From Neobacillus niacini (GTDB taxonomy: Bacteria > Bacillota > Bacilli > Bacillales > Cytobacillaceae): a stretch of 64,000 bases of DNA. Made by a program: the position numbers and the translations under genes. Position 1 is the stretch's first letter. Every line of letters begins with the position of its first letter. The DNA lies in assembly GCF_000759675.1 (NCBI RefSeq), contig NZ_BAWM01000013.1, forward strand, positions 62,001 through 126,000, written 5' to 3'. The notes under the pieces were generated by a model, which ran no database searches, was not told the origin of the DNA, and was given only the letters and a program-made list of their open reading frames with translations. Below, piece by piece: positions 52,882 through 61,005 of the stretch.

Positions 52882-54825
52882 TTACAAGCAATGCATTTCA
52901 GCTTCTGCTTGGTCCCAAGGGACAGAGTAGCCTTTCCCTTTAGAACAAAAAATCGAAGAAGAAGTATACTCCGGGTCAGCGTCCTTATTATAGTTGATCT
53001 TTTCTATGACCTCATGTGGATTATGACAAGGGTAATATCCTCCGAATACAAGATTCATTGTGCCTTTTCCTTGCGTAATCGCTGCAAATTCAGAACCGTA
53101 GTACATAAATGTTGCCACTGGTACTTTTCCGGTAATTACAGCTTTGGTACCTGATGTATTAGGTGTTTCAAAGCTGCCATGAGCATTTTGGATATCCGTC
53201 ATAATTTTCCCTAAGTGGTCAACTTCTATTTTAATTGTAAAATAATAAAAAGGTTCAAGCAGGATGTTGGTTGTTTTTTCTAAGCCCTGCCGCAATGCAC
53301 GGAAAGCAGCTTCGCGGAAGTCCCCGCCAGAAGTATGTTTATTATGTGCACGTCCAGTTAATAAGGTGATTTTTAAATCTGTTAGAGGTGAGCCTGTTAG
53401 GATGCCATGGTGATCTCGTTCAAATAGATGCGTTCGGATGACGTTGTGTGTCCCCACTGGAAGATGATCTGTTTGGCATACACTTTCAAAGGATATTCCG
53501 CTATTCCTTTGTGCTGGAACTAACTTCAAATGAACCTCTGCATAATGACCTAAAGGTTCAAAATGACCGCAGCCATTGACCTCTGAACCAATGGTTTCTT
53601 TATATAGAATTTCCGGCTCACCAAATGAGACGTCCATAAGAAAGCGATCCTTAACAATTTGCTTTAACACTTCTAGTTGAATGATTCCCATTACTTGAAT
53701 ATGAATTTCCTGAGTACGTTCCTCCCAGGTTAGATTTAATGAAGGATCTTCGGCATCTAGTCTCTTAAAATAACGCAATACATCTTTCACATTTAGGCTC
53801 GAATCAAAAATCACTTTAGATTTAAGGGCAGATATCATTTCGTATACAGCAAGTATTTTTAATGTGCCTAAACCGTCTCCAGCAGAAGCATTTGATAGTC
53901 CGGTTACAGCAAAAATATCACCCGCTGAAACCAAATCGACAGCTTTGAATTTATTTCCATTGTAAACCCGAATTTGTGTTATTTTTTCACTTTGGTTATC
54001 ACCATAACTGATTTCGTCCCGTACCTTTAACGTTCCGCTTAGGGCTTTGATAAAAGTTATTCTTGTCCCTTTTTCATCATAACGTATTTTATAGACACGG
54101 CCAGAAAATGGGGCACCACGTTCATAATTGGTGGTGGTCAATAGGTCTAATTTTTCAAGGAAGCTATCGACACCAATATCGTGTAAGGCACAGCCACTAA
54201 CACAAGGGAATAGGTGGTTTTCATTAAACAAGTCTGTCATTGTGTCCAGCCACAAATCGTACTGGTAACCTGACTCCATGTACATCTCCAAGAGTGATTC
54301 ATTCCGTTCAGCAATAAACTCAACTAAGTCCTCATTCATTTCACCCTGTTTGAGAGTTGAGGAAATATCACAAACATCATTCGTTAAATTTACACGAATC
54401 TCTTCAATTACCCTGTCAGGGTCTGCGCCAATTCGGTCAATTTTGTTAATGAAAAAGAATGTTGGTACCTGGTACTTTTGTAAAAGGTTCCAGACTGTTT
54501 CCGTATGTCCTTCGACACCCTCGACAGCACTCACAATCAGAATGGCATAATCCATTACCTGAATAGCTCGTTCCATTTCGGGAGAAAAATCGACGTGACC
54601 TGGAGTATCGATTAAATAATAGTGAGATTGATTATAAGAGAATGCAGCCTGCTTAGCAAATACAGTTATACCTCTTTGTTTTTCGATATCATGATTATCA
54701 AGGAAGGTGTCCTTGTGGTCGACACGTCCTCTTTGTTTGATTGTTTTCGTATGATAAAGCAGTTGTTCTGCTAATGTGGTTTTTCCCGCATCCACATGCG
54801 CAAACATTCCTATCGTTTTCTTCAT
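52882..54825 (-). CDS. Tet(M)/EF-G-like translation GTPase
   Basis: 647 aa. G1 AHVDAGKTTL, G2 KQRGITV, G3 DTPGHVDF and G4 NKID are intact; beta-barrel domain II (PFSGRVYKIRYDEKG), EF-G-like domains III-V follow (GHFEPLGHYAEVHL, GDFREAAFRALRQGLEK). This is the layout of ribosomal protection proteins. Chromosomal Bacillus homologues are common and need not give tetracycline resistance. RBS weak. Ends with CxxW-like QAEAEMHCL. Confidence 0.88.
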   Translation of the reverse strand: MKKTIGMFAHVDAGKTTLAEQLLYHTKTIKQRGRVDHKDTFLDNHDIEKQRGITVFAKQAAFSYNQSHYYLIDTPGHVDFSPEMERAIQVMDYAILIVSAVEGVEGHTETVWNLLQKYQVPTFFFINKIDRIGADPDRVIEEIRVNLTNDVCDISSTLKQGEMNEDLVEFIAERNESLLEMYMESGYQYDLWLDTMTDLFNENHLFPCVSGCALHDIGVDSFLEKLDLLTTTNYERGAPFSGRVYKIRYDEKGTRITFIKALSGTLKVRDEISYGDNQSEKITQIRVYNGNKFKAVDLVSAGDIFAVTGLSNASAGDGLGTLKILAVYEMISALKSKVIFDSSLNVKDVLRYFKRLDAEDPSLNLTWEERTQEIHIQVMGIIQLEVLKQIVKDRFLMDVSFGEPEILYKETIGSEVNGCGHFEPLGHYAEVHLKLVPAQRNSGISFESVCQTDHLPVGTHNVIRTHLFERDHHGILTGSPLTDLKITLLTGRAHNKHTSGGDFREAAFRALRQGLEKTTNILLEPFYYFTIKIEVDHLGKIMTDIQNAHGSFETPNTSGTKAVITGKVPVATFMYYGSEFAAITQGKGTMNLVFGGYYPCHNPHEVIEKINYNKDADPEYTSSSIFCSKGKGYSVPWDQAEAEMHCL

Positions 54826-54924
54826 TTAGACACCTCTATGATCCTTGCCATTCAATAGTTGATAACGATTATTATATCACCATCGTTGAAAGAAGTTAGC
54901 TGAAAAAGGTTATTTAATCCATAA

Positions 54925-54971
54925 AGCACATTGATATCACTACACTAGCGTTTGCTAGCACATTGATATCA
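54925..54971. repeat. Direct repeat upstream of the second terC gene
   Basis: AGCACATTGATATCA occurs at 54925-54939 and 54957-54971 (32-bp spacing), with the palindrome CTAGCGTTTGCTAG between them. Might bind a regulator. The rest of 54826-55146 holds no gene. Confidence 0.5.
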
Positions 54972-55146
54972 TTGATAAAAATCACTTATTCCTAAATCTA
55001 CCATATGACTTGGACAACTTTTACCATATATCTATTAACTAATATGTTTAAGATTCATATATTCACATGCGTGACATACATATACAGTAGGAAGACATGC
55101 AATAGTATTTATCTAAAACTAATGAAAAGGAGATAAGCACAAGGGA

Positions 55147-55869
55147 ATGGAGTTCTTACGTGAAATCATAGCGAATTATGGGTCATTTTTATCATTGGAC
55201 GCCTTAGGTAAAGTATTAACAGATCCTGCTAGTTGGGGTGTTATCGGTACTTTAGTGATTTTAGAAGGACTGTTATCGGCCGATAATGCGTTAGTTCTTG
55301 CTGTTCTAGTTAAACACTTGCCAGAAGAACAACGAAAGAAAGCACTATTCTACGGCATTATTGGAGCTTATCTATTCCGAGTGGTAGCCATTGGAATAGG
55401 TGTTTCTTTAGTCAATATCGGTTGGATTAAAATTGTTGGAGGTCACTATCTTCTTTGGATTGTCCTTCAAAATTTCATGAGGAAAAAAGAAGGCGACGAA
55501 GAGATTCAAACGAAGAAAGTGGGTTTTTGGACCACGGTTTTAACCGTAGAGCTAATGGATATTGCTTTTAGTATTGATAGTGTGATCGCAGCATTTGGTG
55601 TGTCTAATCAAGTATGGGTACTCTTTTTAGGTGGAATCCTAGGTATCTTAATGATGCGGGGAGTAGCCCAATTATTCCTAGCCCTGATTGAACGAGTACC
55701 TGAGTTTGAAACCACTGCATTTGTCTTAATCGGCATTATTGGTTTAAGAATGATTTCTGCAGCCTTTGGTTTCCAAATGGACGAAGTTATCTTTTTTAGT
55801 ATTTTAATTGGAATCTTTTTTGGGACATTCCTTGTACATTTTTTAAAAGGGAAGGTTGCAACTAAGTAA
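55147..55869 (+). CDS. TerC family membrane protein (second copy)
   Basis: 240 aa. LVILEGLLSADNALVLAVLVKHLPE and ELMDIAFSIDSVIAAFG carry the same metal-site Asp residues as the paralogue at 42437. The N-terminal ~30 residues are longer (ANYGSFLSLDALGKVL). AAGGAGAT lies ~12 nt before the ATG. Probably a Mn(II) exporter. Confidence 0.9.
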   Translation: MEFLREIIANYGSFLSLDALGKVLTDPASWGVIGTLVILEGLLSADNALVLAVLVKHLPEEQRKKALFYGIIGAYLFRVVAIGIGVSLVNIGWIKIVGGHYLLWIVLQNFMRKKEGDEEIQTKKVGFWTTVLTVELMDIAFSIDSVIAAFGVSNQVWVLFLGGILGILMMRGVAQLFLALIERVPEFETTAFVLIGIIGLRMISAAFGFQMDEVIFFSILIGIFFGTFLVHFLKGKVATK

Positions 55870-55912
55870 AAAGTAGGTTCTGCTGTAAATCGTAAACTTA
55901 TAAAATGTAAAG

Positions 55913-55960
55913 AAAATGACTATCAAATTGATTGATAATTTGATAGTCATTTTTTATTGG
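55913..55960 (+). terminator. Intrinsic terminator
   Basis: AAAATGACTATCAAAT (55913-55928) and ATTTGATAGTCATTTT (55938-55953) form a 16-bp perfect stem. Confidence 0.85.
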
Positions 55961-56217
55961 TATGACCTCGGGTACAGTAAATAAAAGTGCTAGTCATATA
56001 AATTTGCATTCCAATTGTCCTTGGCGCTTTGAATTTTCAATATCAATCTCTCCCTTTTTTAAAAATTTGTAGACATGAAGTATGCTCTATTATCCTGTAA
56101 ATAAAATATAAATGATAATACTCAACATTAAATAAAATAGTTTTCTAAATTATTATAAAATAAGTTAATATAAATAAGTTGTTATATACACTTTTTGTCA
56201 TTTAAGGGGGAAGGTTC
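55961..56217. other. AT-rich intergenic region
   Basis: No gene, repeat or firm promoter seen; AAGGGGGAAGG just before 56218 is the ribosome site. Confidence 0.55.
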
Positions 56218-57096
56218 ATGCGTGAAGAGGGATACATAGAGGTAACAGGCGGGAGAGTTTGGTACCAAAAGTTTAATAAAAATTCTACAGGAACTCCTGT
56301 CATCATTTTGCATGGAGGTCCAGGATCATCGAGTTACTCATTAGAAGGCTTACAGGAACTCCAAGTAGATAGACCCGTTATTTTATACGATCAATTAGGC
56401 TGTGGAAGGTCAGATCGTCCAAGTGACAACTCTCTATGGAATATTGATCGATTTGTTGAAGAGCTGGCACAGGTAAGAAAAGCTTTAAATTTAGATGAAG
56501 TACATATTTTAGGCCATTCATGGGGTACAACCCTAGCTGCCGCTTATTGTTTAACCAAACCAAGCGGAATAAAGAGTGTTATTTTTTCAAGTCCATGTCT
56601 AAGTGCGCCGCGTTGGGAACAAGATCAGATTGAAAATCTTAAAAAACTTCCTATAGAAATTCAAGAAACAATCAAAGAATGTGAAGAAAATGGAACGACT
56701 GATTCAGAGGAATTCAAAGTTGCCATTAAGGAATTTAACAAAGTGTTTGTTTGTCGCGTAGAGACAGAACCTGACCCTGAATGGGTTAAAAAGGGAGCTG
56801 GATATCGAAATCCTGAAATATACAATATAATGTGGGGGCCATCTGAGTTCAGTGTAAAAGGAAATTTAAAATCATTTGATTGTACTGCTCGACTGAGTGA
56901 AATCTGTTGTCCAACTTTATTTACATGTGGAAGATATGATGAAGCTACACCTGAATCTACAGAGTACTTTAGCAGCCTTGTACCAAATGGGAAATTTCAT
57001 GTTTTCGAGAACAGTGCTCATTTGCCATATTTTGAAGAACAAGATGAGTTTTTACAAGTTGTAGGAAATTTTTTAAAGTCAATTGATCTTGATTAA
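56218..57096 (+). CDS. Proline iminopeptidase-type alpha/beta hydrolase
   Basis: 292 aa. HGGPGSSSYSLEG (oxyanion), nucleophile Ser in GHSWGTTLAAAYC, Asp in CGRYDEATPES and His in SAHLPYFEEQ. The cap domain is short. S33 family; it removes N-terminal proline or hydrolyses amides. Ser, Asp and His all present. Confidence 0.88.
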   Translation: MREEGYIEVTGGRVWYQKFNKNSTGTPVIILHGGPGSSSYSLEGLQELQVDRPVILYDQLGCGRSDRPSDNSLWNIDRFVEELAQVRKALNLDEVHILGHSWGTTLAAAYCLTKPSGIKSVIFSSPCLSAPRWEQDQIENLKKLPIEIQETIKECEENGTTDSEEFKVAIKEFNKVFVCRVETEPDPEWVKKGAGYRNPEIYNIMWGPSEFSVKGNLKSFDCTARLSEICCPTLFTCGRYDEATPESTEYFSSLVPNGKFHVFENSAHLPYFEEQDEFLQVVGNFLKSIDLD

Positions 57097-57102
57097 TCTC
57101 TT

Positions 57103-57138
57103 AAAAAAATCCACCAATATGAATGGTGGATTTTTTTA
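57103..57138 (+). terminator. Intrinsic terminator
   Basis: AAATCCACC (57107-57115) and GGTGGATTT (57125-57133), flanked by A and T runs, near the converging gene. Confidence 0.82.
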
Positions 57139-57162
57139 ACTCAATTTCTAATTTACTAACTA

Positions 57163-57657
57163 TTACTCCTTCATTTCATCCTGTTCTACAGGTTCGTCAT
57201 CCTGTCTAACAGTTTCAACATTCTGTTCTACAGCTTCAACATCCTGTTCTACCGCTTCGAAATGCTGTTCTACAGCTTCGACAAACTGTTCTGCAGCTTC
57301 GACAAGCTGTTCTACAGCTTCGACAAGCAGGTCTACAGCTTTGACTTGCTGTTCTGCAGCTTCAACATCCTGGTATACGATTTCGACAGCATCATCTTGC
57401 GAAACATGGGAATGTTGTGCAGGAGCCTGAAATACGTCTACCTCTTGAAAAATAGATGGATCATAATACACAAATTCAAATTGCTGTTTATTATCGATAT
57501 TCTGTTTTTTTAACTGCTTGTCCTCAACATGGGTGTCTGAAGATTTATCTTTCTTTTGCTTCTTTTGCTTCTTTTTTTTAAACTGCTTGTCGTCATAATG
57601 TATGTCTGAAGATTCATCCTTTCGGTGCTTCCTTTTATGATTTTTTTTAGGTGACAT
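57163..57657 (-). CDS. Heptad-repeat, Lys-rich hypothetical protein
   Basis: 164 aa. A basic N-terminal third (KKNHKRKHRKDES and KKKKQKKQKKDKSS) leads to a middle with aromatic residues, then eight tandem seven-residue repeats of the form VEAVEQx (e.g. LVEAAEQ, FVEAVEQ, HFEAVEQ) that predict a coiled coil. The repeat DNA is at 57181-57390. RBS AGGAGTG. No function recognised; possibly a spore-coat or nucleic-acid-associated structural protein. Confidence 0.65.
   Translation of the reverse strand: MSPKKNHKRKHRKDESSDIHYDDKQFKKKKQKKQKKDKSSDTHVEDKQLKKQNIDNKQQFEFVYYDPSIFQEVDVFQAPAQHSHVSQDDAVEIVYQDVEAAEQQVKAVDLLVEAVEQLVEAAEQFVEAVEQHFEAVEQDVEAVEQNVETVRQDDEPVEQDEMKE
57181..57390. repeat. 21-bp tandem repeat within the heptad-repeat gene
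   Basis: CTGTTCTAC-like unit starts at 57181, 57202, 57223, 57244, 57265, 57286, 57307, 57328, 57349 and 57370, exactly 21 bp apart, with point differences. Copy number is likely variable between strains. Confidence 0.85.
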
Positions 57658-57897
57658 TTCTTTTACACTCCTTAATTATTATTGTTTTATCATATTAATG
57701 GTGTAAATAATGGAATCTGATTTGAATCGTTTTTCACTATTCCCACCTTTAAATTGAAATTTTCATTATCAGCATATGCATATGGTTACTGAGATTCCTG
57801 CACTATTCGTCCAAAAGTAGACAAGAATAAGGCTAATAAAGAAAAATATGGTATAATTCGGTATTACATTTATGAGTAAAGATTCGGAGGGATCTAA

Positions 57898-57993
57898 ATG
57901 GATAGTACGACTCGATCTTATTTTGAAAATTTGCATTCTAAGGATAAGGACTTGCAATATGAGGCATTTATTCAAATCATGGCGGCTAAATAA
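57898..57993 (+). pseudogene. N-terminal remnant of a HEAT-repeat-like protein (31 codons)
   Basis: Starts with ATG behind CGGAGGG and reads TTRSYFENLHSKDKDLQYEA, FIQIMAAK, stop. This matches the first ~30 residues of a longer HEAT-type Bacillus protein that continues into a conserved ATE..VDWAYEVW segment. The stop and the next gene follow within 3 nt, so the 3' portion seems to have been deleted or replaced. Confidence 0.55.
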
Positions 57994-57996
57994 TAG

Positions 57997-58824
57997 ATGA
58001 AGTTTCTCGAGTCGCTTCTAAATACTCTAATGTTAAGTCTTGTGGAATTATTTTACCTTGTGGGATTATTAATTGGTGTTGGTTTCTTATTAGGCGTGTT
58101 AGAAAAATACTCGAATAAATTTCTATTTAAAACATTTGGACCACGAGGCGTTTTGGCCACTGCTTGGATTGGCACACCGATACACGAACTCGGACATCTT
58201 CTACAGTGCTACATTTGGGGACATCGAGTAACGAGGGTTAAATTCTTGCAATTAAACAGTCCTAGTGGAGTTCTCGGATATGTAGAGCACCAATATAATC
58301 CAGGTAACATTTATCAACAAATTGGAAATTTTTTTATTGGAATGGGTCCCATTTTCAGTGGGATTGGTGTATTGATTATTGGTATGTATCTATTAGTTCC
58401 TGAATCCTATCAGACTTTTAGAGAATATATTGTTGTACATATTTCTACTGACGTTCAAGATAGCAATGATTTAATGGTGATAGGGAGAGCGGTGCTAGCG
58501 ATCACCAAAAGTCTCTTTACAATTGAAAATATGCTCAATCCGCTATTTTGGATTTTTCTAGTTCTGGCTATCAGTATATCCTCACATATTGCATTAAGTA
58601 GGGCGGACATAAATGGGTCTGCCAAAGGGTTATTAATGATATTTTTCGTCTCGTTTATAACGAACCTTGTTACTAGTTTCTTTGGTATAGATACGTATGT
58701 ATTTATCACGAGATTAACAGAATATAATGCCTACGTATTAGCTTTTTCTAGTATTGCGATTCTTTTTTCAATTATTACACTTTTGATATCCTATGTTTTG
58801 TATAAACTGAAAACTGGCTGGTGA
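57997..58824 (+). CDS. Membrane protein with HELGH motif (putative metallopeptidase)
   Basis: 275 aa, about six TM helices. GTPIHELGHLLQCYIWGH contains the zinc-binding HExxH signature inside or beside a helix, as in S2P/M50 peptidases, though a third ligand is not obvious. ATG follows the stop of the upstream fragment by 3 nt, with weak own ribosome site. Possible site-2-type protease or inactive relative; function unproven. Confidence 0.7.
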   Translation: MKFLESLLNTLMLSLVELFYLVGLLIGVGFLLGVLEKYSNKFLFKTFGPRGVLATAWIGTPIHELGHLLQCYIWGHRVTRVKFLQLNSPSGVLGYVEHQYNPGNIYQQIGNFFIGMGPIFSGIGVLIIGMYLLVPESYQTFREYIVVHISTDVQDSNDLMVIGRAVLAITKSLFTIENMLNPLFWIFLVLAISISSHIALSRADINGSAKGLLMIFFVSFITNLVTSFFGIDTYVFITRLTEYNAYVLAFSSIAILFSIITLLISYVLYKLKTGW

Positions 58825-59285
58825 TTAATATGGATAAAACTTTTGGAAATAAACAAGAGGGTTATGAATATCGACCGAGGCAAGCGGTATACGCAATAAT
58901 TTTTAACGACACAAGAGAAGAGGTTGTTACCGTACAAACCCCTGATGGCTATTATTGGCTGCCTGGCGGTGGAATAGAAGGTGATGAAAGTCATCATAAT
59001 TGTCTTTGGAGAGAATTATTAGAAGAAACAGGATATGATGTAGAAATTGATGATTTTATTGGTAAAGCCAAACAATTCTTTATTTCATCAAGTAATGAGC
59101 ATATCGCCAACGAAGGTATCTTTTATTTAGCGCAATTGTTATCAAAAGTCTCTGAGCCGGTTGAGGATGATCACTCTCTTAAATGGATACCAGTAAGTAG
59201 TGTGGAAGAATTTCTTTACCATCAACATCAAGCTTGGGCGGTTAAAGAGGGATTAAAGCATTGTCTTCATGTGAAAGAAGGCTGA
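58821..59285 (+). CDS. Nudix hydrolase
   Basis: 154 aa. Complete Nudix box GGGIEGDESHHNCLWRELLE followed by ETGYD (G-x5-E-x7-R-E-x2-E-E-x-G). GTG 58821 overlaps the upstream stop (GTGA); an ATG at 58830 is the alternative start. Cleaves nucleoside diphosphate derivatives. Followed directly by the crcB pair. Confidence 0.87.
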   Translation: MINMDKTFGNKQEGYEYRPRQAVYAIIFNDTREEVVTVQTPDGYYWLPGGGIEGDESHHNCLWRELLEETGYDVEIDDFIGKAKQFFISSSNEHIANEGIFYLAQLLSKVSEPVEDDHSLKWIPVSSVEEFLYHQHQAWAVKEGLKHCLHVKEG

Positions 59286-59290
59286 AATAT

Positions 59291-59677
59291 TTGAAACTAT
59301 TTTCCGTTATGCTTGGCGGATTTTTTGGGACAATTACTCGATATAGTATAGGAGAATGGATACAAACAGATAATGGATTTCCTCTTGGAACACTATTAAT
59401 AAATCTCTTAGGCTGTTTCGTACTTGGTTGGTTCCTTACTTACTTCACTATAAGGAATAATATAAGACCGGAAATCACTTTATTAATCGGAACTGGATTT
59501 ATCGGTTCATTTACTACTTTCTCTACCTTTTCAGTAGAGACCATTCTTTTATTTCAAAATGGACTCGCTTTTTATGGAACTCTATATGTTTTAATGAGCA
59601 TTATTTTAGGGCTGATATTTGCATATTTAGGCCTAAAATTTGCTTTGATTAATGGAGAAAAAGGGGAAACACATTGA
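59291..59677 (+). CDS. crcB: CrcB/Fluc fluoride channel subunit 1
   Basis: 128 aa with four TM helices. GGFFGTITRYSIGEW, conserved GTLLINLLGCFVLG with the channel Asn, and GFIGSFTTFSTFS are all present. TTG 59291 has GAAGG upstream; the ATG at 59309 is an alternative. Pairs with the next gene to form a heterodimeric fluoride exporter. No fluoride riboswitch was found upstream. Confidence 0.92.
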   Translation: MKLFSVMLGGFFGTITRYSIGEWIQTDNGFPLGTLLINLLGCFVLGWFLTYFTIRNNIRPEITLLIGTGFIGSFTTFSTFSVETILLFQNGLAFYGTLYVLMSIILGLIFAYLGLKFALINGEKGETH

Positions 59678-60030
59678 TTTGGTTAATCGGTATAGGCGGT
59701 TCTATAGGTGCAGCAGCTAGATATTTATTAGGTAATTTTATTAATAAAAAAAAGAACCTAGAAAGATTCCCATTGGGGACTTGGCTAATTAATATTACTG
59801 GATCCTTTCTATTAGGGCTACTGGCCAATCTTTATCAGTCAAATGAAATCAGTGATTGGGTCTGGCTTTTTGTTGGGGTTGGTTTTTGTGGAGCCTTTAC
59901 CACTTTCTCGACGTTCGGTTATGAAACGTTAATCTTATTGCAATCAAACAAAAAAATTTTAGCATGTGTATATGTTTTAACATCAGTTATTTTAAGTATT
60001 CTATCGGCTGCTTTAGGTTTTATTATTTAA
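59674..60030 (+). CDS. crcB: CrcB/Fluc fluoride channel subunit 2
   Basis: 118 aa with four TM helices. GGSIGAAARYLLGNF, LGTWLINITGSFLLGLL and GVGFCGAFTTFSTFGYE. TTG start overlaps the stop of subunit 1 (TTGA), so the pair is coupled. Probably contributes one half of each channel in opposite topology. Confidence 0.92.
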   Translation: MIWLIGIGGSIGAAARYLLGNFINKKKNLERFPLGTWLINITGSFLLGLLANLYQSNEISDWVWLFVGVGFCGAFTTFSTFGYETLILLQSNKKILACVYVLTSVILSILSAALGFII

Positions 60031-60133
60031 CTTAAACGAAGTGGACACACAACGGTGCTCAAGGAGAATAAGTTAACAGTAGGAGCTATCGCTGAGACAA
60101 CAACTCATTTATAGGACATTGCCAGGCAAACGA

Positions 60134-60164
60134 AGCACAACCTGATAAGGGTTGTGTTTTTTAT
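60134..60164 (+). terminator. Intrinsic terminator
   Basis: CACAACC (60136-60142) and GGTTGTG (60150-60156), then TTTTTT, ~105 nt after crcB. Confidence 0.78.
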
Positions 60165-60195
60165 AATGTGCCAGAAGGATTTGTGACCTAACGAC

Positions 60196-60277
60196 GTTAC
60201 TTTTAGGGAATAAGGTAACGATAATTAGAGAATCGTTACCGTTAGCAACCTTTTTCAATGAATAAGGTAACGATTAG
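60196..60277. repeat. Intergenic 52-bp-period repeat (family D)
   Basis: GGTAACGAT occurs at 60214 and 60266 (52 bp apart), each preceded by AATAA. The first pairs with ATCGTTACC (60232-60240) as a hairpin. Halves GTTAC/GGTAAC alternate across the region. Confidence 0.7.
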
Positions 60278-60318
60278 CTTGGGCATCGCCCACACAAAGT
60301 ATCAAGTCACTATATGAT

Positions 60319-60352
60319 TTGAGCCAGTCACCATTAACTGGCTCATTTCTTT
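60319..60352. terminator. Intrinsic terminator
   Basis: GAGCCAGT (60321-60328) and ACTGGCTC (60337-60344), then ATTTCTTT. Region 60031-60443 contains no gene. Confidence 0.7.
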
Positions 60353-60443
60353 ACTGCATAATTGAAATCACAAATATATCCTATACTGAATGAATATAAT
60401 TCATCGAAATACTTATTTTTAAATTGAAAGTAGGTATTAGAAG

Positions 60444-60776
60444 ATGAAGAGCAAAATACATCGGTGTAATTGCAGGAAAGTATGGTCGATCCAAAATCGA
60501 AAAACAAAGGTTACTGCCAGTTCTATTCTTTTGATTGGTGAGTGGTTTGCTGAAATAAAACCCGAAAGGAGATGTGACCCTAAGGGCTTTGTCACCACGA
60601 ATAAAAGCCATGAAATAATTTACAATCCATCTCAAGAATATGTAGAGAATTTTGTAAAAGTAGAAAAACTTATTTATGACAAGAAAAACATCAACTTTAA
60701 CATAAAAAACGGAAAATATTTATTATTTGCTGAAGATGGTTCCTGTTATATCCTTAAAAAGGAAACAAATCCTTAA
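60444..60776 (+). CDS. Small hypothetical protein, Cys/basic N-terminus
   Basis: 110 aa, basic, with a CNC pair in the first 10 residues (HRCNCRKVWSIQNRKTKVT) and mixed alpha/beta C-terminal half (KYLLFAEDGSCYILKKE). ATG has a weak AGAAG upstream. Not recognised. Confidence 0.55.
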   Translation: MKSKIHRCNCRKVWSIQNRKTKVTASSILLIGEWFAEIKPERRCDPKGFVTTNKSHEIIYNPSQEYVENFVKVEKLIYDKKNINFNIKNGKYLLFAEDGSCYILKKETNP

Positions 60777-60785
60777 AAATGTAAC

Positions 60786-60818
60786 AAAAAAGCTGTCACA
60801 CTACAGCTTCTTTTTTTG
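60786..60818 (+). terminator. Intrinsic terminator
   Basis: AAGCTGT (60790-60796) and ACAGCTT (60803-60809), then TTTTTTT. Confidence 0.8.
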
Positions 60819-61005
60819 GCAATAAAAATGTCAAAATACTATCATAAATGATTGATTTAAAAGGCATGGCCATATGGTATGTTTAATTTAGAAAACTATT
60901 TTTTAGTAGTGGAAATGTTAATAACTAGCACTGGTATTCTCCGTATCTTTGTAGTTTAATTGACTCCATACAGAAAAATTTTACGTTATTTTTGGGGTGT
61001 CAACG

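Noticed and set aside
52882..54825. Possible tetracycline-resistance gene
   Set aside because: The family is shared with housekeeping-like EF-G paralogues; no resistance context (leader peptide or transposon) seen, so it is called only Tet(M)-like.
59100..59291. Fluoride riboswitch upstream of crcB
   Set aside because: No crcB-motif pseudoknot could be drawn; the genes lie directly behind the Nudix coding region.
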